Shown here piece after piece: positions 1 through 7,575 of a DNA stretch of 64,000 nt. The DNA comes from Pedobacter sp. Bi126 (GTDB taxonomy: Bacteria > Bacteroidota > Bacteroidia > Sphingobacteriales > Sphingobacteriaceae), in assembly GCF_918698245.1 (NCBI RefSeq), contig NZ_CAKKMS010000002.1:868001-932000 (forward strand). Direction: 5' to 3'. Position 1 is the first letter of the stretch. Each line of letters begins with the position of its first letter. The notes under the pieces were generated by a model, which saw only the letters and a program-made list of their open reading frames with translations, was not told the origin of the DNA and ran no database searches. Both the position numbers and the translations under genes were made by a program.

Positions 1-199
1 TATATGACGAATGGATTACTTCTTAAGGATTTAAGTAGCAATGCCAGAACTGACTGCGCTATTAAAAACTTTAAAATAATTAGAATAAGGCACTACCTTA
101 TTTATAACATGCGTAAATTTTATACCTTTGAATAAGGGTTAAACATATAGCTTAGATAACTTTTGTGCCTGCTTGCAGGAAAATAACCCAATTTGGCGG

Positions 200-229
200 G
201 AAGTGGTACGAACACTTCTCGTCTTTTTT
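200..229 (+). terminator. Probable intrinsic terminator
   Basis: The arms GAAGTG (200-205) and CACTTC (213-218) pair perfectly around a 7-nt loop. Six T follow at 224-229 after a short CG-containing spacer. It would end a + strand transcript entering from the left edge. A second hairpin downstream may reinforce it. Confidence 0.5.
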
Positions 230-236
230 GTTTAAA

Positions 237-258
237 TACCCCTCCAAATTGAGGGGTA
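237..258. repeat. Perfect 8-bp hairpin
   Basis: TACCCCTC at 237-244 and GAGGGGTA at 251-258 pair perfectly around the loop CAAATT. There is no T-run, so it is more likely a second structural element beside the terminator at 200-229 than a terminator itself. Confidence 0.4.
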
Positions 259-434
259 CTATTGTTAATCGTTGGGATGTAATTTATAACTGTATATCAA
301 TTTTGTTTTTTAAGGGACTAAAATTGCTTTCTATTTATAATTTTTCTATTATTATTTTTCAGAACGTATGGTCTTTAGCTTTTCCGAAAGTATTGATATT
401 TATATAGCAGAGGAAAGAAATGAGAAAAAAAAAC

Positions 435-458
435 AGCGCAAACGTTTGATTAATTTTG
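435..458 (+). promoter_or_regulatory. LacI-type operator and -7 box
   Basis: The palindrome CAAACGTTTG lies at 439-448 inside AGCGCAAACGTTTG (435-448), which resembles known LacI/PurR-family operators (ACGCAAACGTTT type). The sequence TAATTTTG at 451-458 fits the Bacteroidota -7 consensus TAnnTTTG; no clear TTTG -33 box is visible. The operator abuts the -7 box, 55 bp before the LacI start codon, so autorepression is the natural reading. The same 14 bases occur inverted just after the gene. Confidence 0.6.
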
Positions 459-502
459 TATTATTACATATTGAAGAAATTTAATGTAGTTTAGCACTCA
501 GA

Positions 503-1519
503 ATGCAGTCGAAACCAACAACCATCAAAGAAATAGCCAGAATCTTAAACATTTCTCCATCCAGTGTTTCCAGGGGATTGCACGATCATCCGAGCATTGG
601 AGCGGTAACCAGAGAGAAAATTAAGCAGTTGGCAAAGTCTCTAAACTATGAGCCTAATAATGCGGCAATTCTTTTTCAAAAAGGAAAAACATATACTATT
701 GGCGTAATTTTACCTGAGCTATCTGAACACTTTTTCTCTATTGCTATTTCTGCAATTGAAGATGAAGCCATTAAGAAAAACTATACGGTTATTTTTGCGC
801 AGTCGCACGATAATTATGATCAGGAAGTAAAGCTCGTTGAAAAAATGAAAAATCAACGGGTAGATGGTTTATTGGTATCCATCAGTAAAGACACTTCAAA
901 GTTTGATCATTTCGAAAAACTCAATTCATTCAATATACCTGTCGTATTTTTTGACCGGATACCTCCTTTTAAAAACGTGCATTATGTGGCGTGTAGCTTA
1001 GAAAGTGCAACAATTAAAGCAGTGAACTATCTTTTGAAAAAAGGGCATAGAAGTATTGGGATGATTAATGGGCCAAGTACCTTGTACGCAAGTGAGGAAC
1101 GTAAAGATGGCTATATGCAGGCGATTACTTTTAACCGCTTAAAATTTGATCCATCGTTAGTGGTGAACTGTGATTTAACTGAGGAAGGTACCATCGATGC
1201 TGCCAATCAATTTTTGAATCATAAGCGTAAACCTACAGCAATTGTGGCCTTTAACGATTATGTAGCACTTTTCCTGATTAAATATTTCAAAAAACTGAAT
1301 GTAATTAATGATTTCGACATAGTGAGTTATGCAAATCTGCCTATTATCAGCTACTTGGATAATTCGCCGGTAGCTTCAGTTGAGCAATACCCCTATTTAC
1401 AAGGACAAAAAGCAGCTAATATTTTGTTAGATCTTATTCATAGTCCTAATTCTGAGAACCAAGCCTACTACAACACCATTGTAGAGTCTGATTTGATTGT
1501 AAACGAGGTAAAAGAATAA
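503..1519 (+). CDS. LacI/GalR family transcriptional regulator
   Basis: This 338-residue protein has the usual length and order of LacI regulators. The helix-turn-helix lies at about residues 7-28 (TIKEIARILNISPSSVSRGL), a hinge follows to about 60, and a periplasmic-binding-like effector domain (GVILPEL start, DGLLVSIS, FDRIP, AIVAFND) fills the rest. The family binds palindromic operators and releases them on sugar or nucleotide binding. Exact-inverse 14-bp operator copies flank the gene, which supports autoregulation. No sugar-utilisation genes are next to it in this window, so its wider regulon may lie off the left edge. The effector cannot be deduced. Confidence 0.9.
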   Translation: MQSKPTTIKEIARILNISPSSVSRGLHDHPSIGAVTREKIKQLAKSLNYEPNNAAILFQKGKTYTIGVILPELSEHFFSIAISAIEDEAIKKNYTVIFAQSHDNYDQEVKLVEKMKNQRVDGLLVSISKDTSKFDHFEKLNSFNIPVVFFDRIPPFKNVHYVACSLESATIKAVNYLLKKGHRSIGMINGPSTLYASEERKDGYMQAITFNRLKFDPSLVVNCDLTEEGTIDAANQFLNHKRKPTAIVAFNDYVALFLIKYFKKLNVINDFDIVSYANLPIISYLDNSPVASVEQYPYLQGQKAANILLDLIHSPNSENQAYYNTIVESDLIVNEVKE

Positions 1520-1520
1520 A

Positions 1521-1534
1521 CAAACGTTTGCGCT
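1521..1534. promoter_or_regulatory. Second LacI-type operator, inverted copy
   Basis: CAAACGTTTGCGCT starts two bases after the LacI stop codon. It is the exact reverse complement of 435-448. It sits between convergent genes (lacI and the AraC gene), where no promoter for either is expected, so it may serve as an auxiliary site for DNA looping with the upstream operator. Confidence 0.55.
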
Positions 1535-1540
1535 AAATTT

Positions 1541-2521
1541 CTAGCTTTTGTTTAAACTTCCAGGTAAAACATTAAACTGTTTTTTAAAAGCAGTGATAAA
1601 ATGTTGTGCATTTTTATAACCTACAAGAAAGGCAACTTCATTCACCGTTTTCTTTTCCTTGGATAGAAAATAGTGCGCTTTTTCCATCCTGATTTTATAT
1701 AAATAGCCAAACACTGTATGTCCGGTAAGTTCTTTAAATCCTCTTTTAAGTTTATAGTCATTAATCCCAGCCTTACGCGAAAGTTCCATTAATGAATTAG
1801 GCCTTTGCAGATCATGCTCTACCAATTGTTTGGCCAACAGAATCTTTTCTATATCCTCCTTTTTTAAAACGTGTGTTTGTTTCTCTGGTTTTTGATTAAC
1901 ATAAGCAATAATCAACTCAAAGATCCTGGCTTCAAGGAACAGACGTTTTACCCTACCCTCGTGTTTAGGATAAATTATCTGCTGCAATATCGACCCGATT
2001 TCCGGACTGATCGACTTTTGGGTTCCGGTTTTAAGATCGCTACCAAGTTCTCCTCCTGTTACCTGCTTAAAATAATCTTCTGTGAGCTGTATATAAAGGC
2101 ATCTGGTTTTCTCTGTGATATTAAATTTGATCGAATTAACGCCAACTGCATTAAAATCCTGCTCGTTTTTAGCTAATGATAATAAATTATCGTGCTGATG
2201 ATTAAAATAATAGTTAATCGTACCGCTCAGACAAAATAAAAAGCCAATATGTTGCTGAGAAGATTCAAAGCAAAAATTCTCTTCCTGATTCGGATGGATC
2301 TCAATAATGCCAATGTGGATCCCCCTAAACCACATTTCCTTTATTTGGTACTTTACATCGTTCTCATCTAATGTTATAACTGCCTCATCTATGTCGTTTA
2401 TGCTTTCAAAATTATCAGGATAGGCATTCTTGTAAATGATATTTCCTTTAGGATAGCTTGAGAGTTTAATTGTCATCTGTATAAAAGTTATTAATTTATT
2501 GCTCATTGTTTTCAATGGCAT
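1541..2521 (-). CDS. AraC family regulator beside haem/iron receptor
   Basis: A 326-residue protein with a C-terminal AraC double helix-turn-helix at about 225-326 (SLMELSRKAGINDYKLKRGF, then VNEVAFLVGYKNAQHFITAF). The N-terminal part resembles the effector domain of PchR-like iron regulators, including a FCLSGTINYYF strand. It is transcribed away from a TonB receptor and HmuY pair across 252 bp, the classic arrangement for a siderophore- or haem-responsive activator. ATG codons at residues 6 and 16 are alternative starts. The inducer is inferred from context only. Confidence 0.85.
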   Translation of the reverse strand: MPLKTMSNKLITFIQMTIKLSSYPKGNIIYKNAYPDNFESINDIDEAVITLDENDVKYQIKEMWFRGIHIGIIEIHPNQEENFCFESSQQHIGFLFCLSGTINYYFNHQHDNLLSLAKNEQDFNAVGVNSIKFNITEKTRCLYIQLTEDYFKQVTGGELGSDLKTGTQKSISPEIGSILQQIIYPKHEGRVKRLFLEARIFELIIAYVNQKPEKQTHVLKKEDIEKILLAKQLVEHDLQRPNSLMELSRKAGINDYKLKRGFKELTGHTVFGYLYKIRMEKAHYFLSKEKKTVNEVAFLVGYKNAQHFITAFKKQFNVLPGSLNKS

Positions 2522-2578
2522 TTTTCACTTGCATTTATTTTCTCAATGGTGTTCAAGAGAACGCTTCGCTTAGTTAAT

Positions 2579-2604
2579 GAGCTTGCAAAAGCTCGTTTTT
2601 TTTT
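2579..2604 (+). terminator. Intrinsic terminator upstream of TonB receptor
   Basis: GAGCTT (2579-2584) and AAGCTC (2589-2594) pair around GCAA, then come one G and nine T (2596-2604). It points along the + strand but lies between two divergent genes, about 170 bp before the TonB receptor. No + strand gene ends here, so it suggests either a short RNA or an attenuated leader. Confidence 0.6.
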
Positions 2605-2608
2605 AAAA

Positions 2609-2680
2609 GGTGCTGAAGCGATCATGATATTTCATCCCGTTGTGTGATTTGAAAAATCATGATGGCTCCATATTCACTTA
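2609..2680. repeat. Dispersed stem-loop repeat, copy 1
   Basis: Copy 1 of a repeat also found at 36585-36656 and 63038-63110. Its core arms are ATCATGAT at 2621-2628 and 2656-2663, extended by GAAGC on the left and GGCTCC on the right. It lies in the AraC/TonB divergent region just after the terminator hairpin. See the finding on covariation. Confidence 0.65.
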
Positions 2681-2773
2681 ATCCGTTTGGCGGTATTAAT
2701 TATCCGTTTAGCGTTATCTGTTTTTTCTGATTATCTACAAATTTGCATAATTATTTATAATTAGTCTAAATAA

Positions 2774-4846
2774 ATGAAGATATATTTATCAATTGCTTTA
2801 TCACTTTGTGGATTTGTTACTGTGGCTCAAGAAATTAAAGTTGATACTACAAAGGCAAATGATTTAAAAGATGTAGTGGTTACAGGGCAATACGGGCCGC
2901 AAACCCTGAAGAACTCCGTATACAATGTAAAAACAATAAGTGCAGATCGGATTAAGCTAAGAGCTGCCACCAATGTGCAGCAGATTTTAAATACCGAACT
3001 CGGTTTCCGTTTTAGCAACGATTTAACTTTAGGTACAACAGACGTTTCTTTAATGGGAATGACTGGCCGGAATATTAAAATTTTATTGGATGGTGTACCG
3101 ATGGTAGACCGATCTGATGCCCGCGAAAGTTTAAACCAAATCGATATTAACACCATTGAAAGGATAGAAATTGTAGAAGGTCCGATGTCTGTTGTTTATG
3201 GCACCGATGCGCTGGCAGGAGTAATTAATATTATAACCAAAAATCCCGGAAAGCAATTGTTAAGCGTTAATGCACGTGTACAGGAAGAAAGCGCAGGAAA
3301 AGAATATAACCTACTCAATGGTGCAGGCCAGCATAATCAGAATTTAAGTATTAGTTGGCAGCAAAAAGGCTGGAGTGTTTTGCTTTGTGCATCGCATAAC
3401 GATTTCGGTGGCTGGAATATGGCTCCTAAAACAGCATTTTTAGAAGAGTTTAACAACTATAAAAATCAATGGAAACCTAAGGAGCAATGGCTTGGTAATA
3501 CTAAAATTGGGTACAGAAATCAAAACTTTAGTATATGGTATCGCCTAGACGGGCTAAACGAGGATATTGATTCTCGTTTTGGAATAAATCCATCGAGTTT
3601 CGAAGGGAAGCTGTCTACCTATACCACCAAACGTTATACGCAACAATTGCAGTCTGAATGGAGGATAAACAATAAATTACAGATAACGGCCATAGGAGGA
3701 TATACCGATTTACAACGATCAACCCACACCGTTATCCATAATTTTACAAACAACACGGAACGATTAAGTGACGATAAGGGCGAACAGGATATAGCAAAAT
3801 TCAACTCAGCTATTTTTAGGGCCACTGCAATTTACACCTTAAATAAATCAGTTTCATTTCAGCCAGGTATCGAATACAATAGAGATGCTGCTAGCGGGCA
3901 AAGGATTAACGGTGCGCCTGTAATTAATGATTATGCCGCCTTTATTTCTGCCGAAATTAAACTTGCTAGTGGAATAAGTGTAAGACCAGGATTGAGGTTT
4001 ATTAAAAACTCCATTTACGATGCCCCTCCTGTAATTCCATCATTAAATACAAAATTTACTTTAACCAAAGATTTAGATCTTCGATTGGCTTACGCTAAAG
4101 GTTTTCGTTCTCCGGCACTGAGGGAACTATATTACGATTTTGTAGATGCGAGTCATAATATTTTGGGTAACCCCAATTTAAAAGCCGAAGAATCGAACAG
4201 TTTTAATGGCTCTTTGGCCTGGGCAGGCATACATCAAAAAGATCTGCAGTTCCGTTCTACGCTATCGGGTTTCTATAATTTGTTTAAAAACAGGATTAAT
4301 TTTGCCCAGTCACCAACAGATAACTCCATAACCTCGCTATTTAATGTAGATAAGTATAAAACAACAGGTGCTACGTTAGACAATACATTGATTTATAAAG
4401 ATATTCGGGCTACACTTGGCGTATCGTATATCGGCCGATATAATGATTTAAGCGTGAGCAATCCAGACTTGGAGACTCCTGAATTTGCATGGGCTACTGA
4501 AGTAAACTCCAATATAACTTATACGCTTCCGAAAATTAATGGGAGTATCAGCCTCTTTTATAAATATACGGGGAGCTTACCAAACTATAAACTTACAGCC
4601 GAAAACGATCCCAACTCAGTAAAACTGACGAAAATTGGCGATTTCCATACCGCAGATTTAATGCTGAACAAAAATCTATTTAAATCTTTAACCATTAATG
4701 CAGGTATTAAAAACCTATTTAATGTTACACAATTGAGCAACACTTCAACTGCAACTGGTGGAGCACATAGCACAGGTGGCGATGTTCCATATAGTTATGG
4801 CCGATCGTATGTGCTTGGGCTGACCTATAACTGGAATAAACTATAA
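2774..4846 (+). CDS. TonB-dependent outer-membrane receptor, haem type
   Basis: This 690-residue receptor has a signal peptide (cleavage near VTVAQ, residue 18), a plug domain at about 30-160 (VVVTGQYG, NIKILLDGVPM, IERIEIVEGPMSVVYGTDALAGVINI) and a 22-strand-type barrel to the end. Such receptors import iron complexes using TonB energy. It has no N-terminal carboxypeptidase-like domain, so it is not a SusC type. HmuY follows 26 bp downstream, and the HmuR-HmuY pairing points to haem as substrate. That assignment is inference from the neighbour; the receptor alone would only be called siderophore or haem receptor. Confidence 0.88.
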   Translation: MKIYLSIALSLCGFVTVAQEIKVDTTKANDLKDVVVTGQYGPQTLKNSVYNVKTISADRIKLRAATNVQQILNTELGFRFSNDLTLGTTDVSLMGMTGRNIKILLDGVPMVDRSDARESLNQIDINTIERIEIVEGPMSVVYGTDALAGVINIITKNPGKQLLSVNARVQEESAGKEYNLLNGAGQHNQNLSISWQQKGWSVLLCASHNDFGGWNMAPKTAFLEEFNNYKNQWKPKEQWLGNTKIGYRNQNFSIWYRLDGLNEDIDSRFGINPSSFEGKLSTYTTKRYTQQLQSEWRINNKLQITAIGGYTDLQRSTHTVIHNFTNNTERLSDDKGEQDIAKFNSAIFRATAIYTLNKSVSFQPGIEYNRDAASGQRINGAPVINDYAAFISAEIKLASGISVRPGLRFIKNSIYDAPPVIPSLNTKFTLTKDLDLRLAYAKGFRSPALRELYYDFVDASHNILGNPNLKAEESNSFNGSLAWAGIHQKDLQFRSTLSGFYNLFKNRINFAQSPTDNSITSLFNVDKYKTTGATLDNTLIYKDIRATLGVSYIGRYNDLSVSNPDLETPEFAWATEVNSNITYTLPKINGSISLFYKYTGSLPNYKLTAENDPNSVKLTKIGDFHTADLMLNKNLFKSLTINAGIKNLFNVTQLSNTSTATGGAHSTGGDVPYSYGRSYVLGLTYNWNKL

Positions 4847-4872
4847 CAATAAACAACATTAATTATAATAAC

Positions 4873-5940
4873 ATGAATAAACTGAACTCATTAATCGCTA
4901 TCGCGTTTTTAGCTGCAACACTTACGGCCTGTAAAAAGAATACAGAAGAGCCTATTTTTGTTGCTCCACCATCTAATGGAAGTACTTTAACACTTAACGG
5001 ATTAATAGGTGCTGAAGCTGGAAGTGCTGCAGGAAATAGTGTTTATGTAGATTTCAGTACTGATAAACAAACTTCGATAGAACGGGATAGCTGGGATTTA
5101 GGCTTTTATTCTGGAACTGATTTTAAAGTAATCTTAAATTCGAGCAATGGAGCTTCTGCTTTAGTAATCAATAAAACAGATTTAAATACCGTGACAATCG
5201 CCGATTTTGATCCTAATGCATTAAAAGTTGGTCAAGGCCTGGGTAATTTTTCAATAGTTGATGATGGCAGGGAAGCTAATATCTTAAATAAAACTGCTAT
5301 TGCAGCTATCTCTTCAACTGATGCTGAAAATAAGGTATATATCATCAATAGAAAAGGTGGTGCAGCAACCGTGCTTGCTAACGAAGAACTTTATAAAATC
5401 AGGATAATCAGAAAAGGTGCAACTGGCTACACTTTACAATATGCTAAAGTAACCGAAACTACATTTAAAACATTAGATGTGATTAAAAATGCTGAAGCCA
5501 ATTTCCAATTCGCCTCCTTAGTTAAAGGAACAACTGTTACTGCCGAGCCTGCAAAAGCAAACTGGGATATTGTTTGGGGTTACAGTATGTATTGGACAAG
5601 CACGGTCCCATACGCCTTTTCAGACATGGTTTTCATTAACAATATAGCTGGGGCATCTGCGGCTTCTGTTGCGGTTACCGATACAAAAAATTATATAACA
5701 TTTTCAGAATCTGACATTGCAAGTATAACTTTTTTAACTAATAGGGATGTGATTGGATCAAAATGGAGGACCTCGCCTAATTCACAAGGTGTAGGAGGTG
5801 CTGTTGAATCAAAAGTTTTTTATGTGATTAAAGATGGCTCCGGAAATGTGTACAAATTAAAATTTGTAAGCTATATTTCCGCAGATGGTGGTACACGCGG
5901 TAAACCAGTAATTGAATATAAATTGGTAAAAAAGGGATAA
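4873..5940 (+). CDS. HmuY family haem-binding lipoprotein
   Basis: A 355-residue lipoprotein with lipobox LTAC (Cys20). From residue 55 it shows the HmuY signature: VYVDFSTDKQTSIERDSWDLGF followed by a small-residue strand, and a second repeat-like WDIVWGY segment near 230. HmuY of Porphyromonas is a surface haemophore that hands haem to HmuR. The gene starts 26 bp after the receptor and is surely co-transcribed with it. The axial histidines of Porphyromonas HmuY are not obviously present; haem ligation in this homologue is unverified. Confidence 0.85.
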   Translation: MNKLNSLIAIAFLAATLTACKKNTEEPIFVAPPSNGSTLTLNGLIGAEAGSAAGNSVYVDFSTDKQTSIERDSWDLGFYSGTDFKVILNSSNGASALVINKTDLNTVTIADFDPNALKVGQGLGNFSIVDDGREANILNKTAIAAISSTDAENKVYIINRKGGAATVLANEELYKIRIIRKGATGYTLQYAKVTETTFKTLDVIKNAEANFQFASLVKGTTVTAEPAKANWDIVWGYSMYWTSTVPYAFSDMVFINNIAGASAASVAVTDTKNYITFSESDIASITFLTNRDVIGSKWRTSPNSQGVGGAVESKVFYVIKDGSGNVYKLKFVSYISADGGTRGKPVIEYKLVKKG

Positions 5941-5986
5941 TTTAAGCTAAGGCTTACTAAAAAAATATGTTTTGTTAGTTGGATAT

Positions 5987-6017
5987 AGGCTCTCCGCGAT
6001 GGGGAGCCTTATCTTTT
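5987..6017 (+). terminator. Terminator of the receptor-HmuY operon
   Basis: AGGCTCTCC (5987-5995) pairs with GGGGAGCCT (6001-6009) around the loop GCGAT, with one G-T pair, followed by TATCTTTTTAT. An almost identical hairpin with the same GCGAT loop is at 24038-24064. Confidence 0.7.
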
Positions 6018-6022
6018 TATAG

Positions 6023-6075
6023 GTGGCCAGACTTACGAAGTCTATAGGCCACTTGCAGATAGACTTCGTAAGTCT
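6023..6075. repeat. Nested palindrome, REP-like
   Basis: AGACTTACGAAGTCTAT (6029-6045) recurs exactly inverted at 6059-6075. Each arm is itself a palindrome (AGACTT-ACG-AAGTCT). GTGGCC (6023-6028) and GGCCAC (6047-6052) clamp the first arm. It can therefore fold either as one 17-bp hairpin or as two small ones. It lies between convergent genes and has no coding potential. Confidence 0.6.
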
Positions 6076-6086
6076 ACCCAAAACGC

Positions 6087-6118
6087 AAAAAGGGCCCTGG
6101 CATACCAGAACCCTTTTT
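6087..6118. terminator. Bidirectional terminator
   Basis: AAAAAGGG (6087-6094) pairs with CCCTTTTT (6111-6118) and an inner CTGG/CCAG stem closes the loop CATA. Both ends carry A or T runs, so it can stop transcripts of both the HmuY operon and the histone-like gene that converge here. Confidence 0.65.
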
Positions 6119-6137
6119 GTTTCTTACTCGCGAAATA

Positions 6138-6317
6138 TTATTTTCCAGAGTTTTTCTTGTCAGTTACTTCTGCACGGATTTCTTGTGCTAAAACTTTAAG
6201 ATCTTGCATTGCTTTACGCACACGAGTACCAGCAGCTGCATTGCCAGCATTATAAAATTTTTCTACATCTGCTTCAATAGCAGCAACAGCAGCTTTAACT
6301 TTTGAGAATTTTTCCAT
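6138..6317 (-). CDS. Histone H1-like nucleoid protein (Hc1 type)
   Basis: A 59-residue basic, alanine-rich protein beginning MEKFSKVKAAVAAIEADVEK, with FYNAGNAAAGTRVRKAMQDL and ending in KKNSGK. It matches the short histone H1-like (Hc1-type) proteins widespread in Bacteroidota, which are thought to bind DNA and shape the nucleoid. The length is normal for the family. It is monocistronic, with the bidirectional terminator 20 bp past its stop. Direct recognition by motif; function in Bacteroidota is largely inferred from the chlamydial and mycobacterial relatives. Confidence 0.85.
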   Translation of the reverse strand: MEKFSKVKAAVAAIEADVEKFYNAGNAAAGTRVRKAMQDLKVLAQEIRAEVTDKKNSGK

Positions 6318-6499
6318 CGCTAATTGATGTTTTTAAGGTTTAAAAAATTTATTTTTTCAATAATACATATTTACCTTGAATTAACAACAGAAAGCAAATA
6401 TTTATTTGAAAGAAGTTTTGCACATTTACACAATCAAAAAAATGCCCTGGCACTATTATAGAGGTATTTTTTTGGATTTTGAGATCAAAATCTGGCAAC

Positions 6500-7084
6500 T
6501 TAATTCAGTTGTTTCGATAAGTTGATCAGGTTATTGAAGGTTAAATTGGCGCTATTTATACAGCGTTTATAATCTGCCTCAGCAACCGTCTGGTTTATTA
6601 CAGAGACAAATATTTTCCATTTCGTACTCAGCTCATCGCCATAAACACCATAATAATTTAGGCCTCCTTCCTGGTCTTTAAAATTTGGATTGGCTAAAAT
6701 ATGCCTTTTAATTACGTTTCCGCCCAATGTAGCCCCTTCTAGCACATACAACGCACCTAAAACTTCGGCAGTATTTTTTTCTGGAACAAACAATTCAAAA
6801 TCTAAACCTGGCAATGTTAAACTATCTATATTCCAATATTTTAAATCTTCTTCTAAAGCAGTGAGTTTCAATCTGCTTTTCATTTCCAATTGTTCGGCAA
6901 TAGCTGCATCCAGCATATTCGCGAGCGTATTCTCTAATTTTTGGTGAATAATATAATTAATGGTTAACAGCTTTTTATACTGATCAATGCTTAAAGAATT
7001 GTTCATAATCTCGTTCACAAACATTAAGGATTCTAATGTTCTATGGTTTTCTGCTGTTTCAGCTCTCAATAAATTGGCAATCAT
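6500..7084 (-). CDS. Biliverdin-producing haem oxygenase
   Basis: A 194-residue haem oxygenase fold protein. The proximal haem histidine is His14 in AETAENHRTLE, and YVLEGATLGGNVIKRHI near residue 112 is the glycine-rich distal helix signature of BphO/HemO enzymes. It opens haem to biliverdin, iron and CO. It lies 70 bp downstream of the response regulator and bacteriophytochrome genes on the same strand, so it very likely makes the phytochrome chromophore. With the HmuRY pair next door it could also release iron from imported haem. Confidence 0.9.
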   Translation of the reverse strand: MIANLLRAETAENHRTLESLMFVNEIMNNSLSIDQYKKLLTINYIIHQKLENTLANMLDAAIAEQLEMKSRLKLTALEEDLKYWNIDSLTLPGLDFELFVPEKNTAEVLGALYVLEGATLGGNVIKRHILANPNFKDQEGGLNYYGVYGDELSTKWKIFVSVINQTVAEADYKRCINSANLTFNNLINLSKQLN

Positions 7085-7154
7085 ATATGGATTTTAATTA
7101 TTAAAAGAAAAGATCCGGTTAATACCCGAATCTCTCCATATGGTTTTATAAAAT

Positions 7155-7574
7155 TTAATTTAACCTCAAATGTTGGTTAAACCAAAAATCGTGTACAGAA
7201 TGTACACATTTAAGCAAGCTCTCGTAACCATCAGGTTTGGTAAGATAGGCGTTGGCACCAAACTCAATTGATGCTTTTACATCATCAGGATTATCAGATG
7301 TAGAGAACAAGATTACAGGTATCGTTTTGAGATAAGGAATATCCCGTATAAATTTTAACAGATCTAGTCCCGATAAGCCGGGCAAATTCAAATCAAGCAA
7401 AATTAATTTTGGTTTGGTTTTACTTTCAGCAAAATGCTGAAGTTTTTGTAATGCCTCTGTCCCATCTTCAATTATAGTTAAATTAAGTGTATCCTTAACC
7501 TCTTGTACAGCACTTTGCATAAAAAATGCATAGTCTATATCATCCTCAACATAAAATATATCTGGTGTTTTCAT
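7155..7574 (-). CDS. Phytochrome-linked response regulator, receiver only
   Basis: 139 residues forming a single CheY-like receiver: acidic pair near Asp11-Asp12, phospho-acceptor Asp61 in LILLDLNLPG, FSTS switch near 90-93 and Lys113 in LTKP. There is no output domain. The C-terminal DFWFNQHLRL tail is typical of the Rcp1-like regulators paired with phytochromes. Its start lies one base after the phytochrome stop, so the two are translationally linked and probably cognate partners. Confidence 0.9.
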   Translation of the reverse strand: MKTPDIFYVEDDIDYAFFMQSAVQEVKDTLNLTIIEDGTEALQKLQHFAESKTKPKLILLDLNLPGLSGLDLLKFIRDIPYLKTIPVILFSTSDNPDDVKASIEFGANAYLTKPDGYESLLKCVHSVHDFWFNQHLRLN

Positions 7575-7575
7575 C

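Larger units (their letters stand above)
1..434. other. Left-edge non-coding stretch
   Basis: I find no gene I can support here. A frame open from base 1 to a TAA at 133-135 could be the tail of a gene cut by the window edge, but its 44 residues match nothing I recognise. Three short hairpins lie inside: CCTGC/GCAGG at 168-179, a terminator-like one at 200-229 and an 8-bp one at 237-258. A frame at 165-407 is rejected because it runs through these hairpins. Confidence 0.4.

Noticed and set aside
165..407. 80-codon + strand frame near the left edge
   Set aside because: It runs across three hairpins including a terminator-like one, has no family resemblance, and ends before the LacI promoter.
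2609..2680. Known riboswitch (cobalamin, SAM or TPP) for the stem-loop repeat
   Set aside because: None of the conserved core sequences of these riboswitches are visible, and a copy lies upstream of three unrelated genes.
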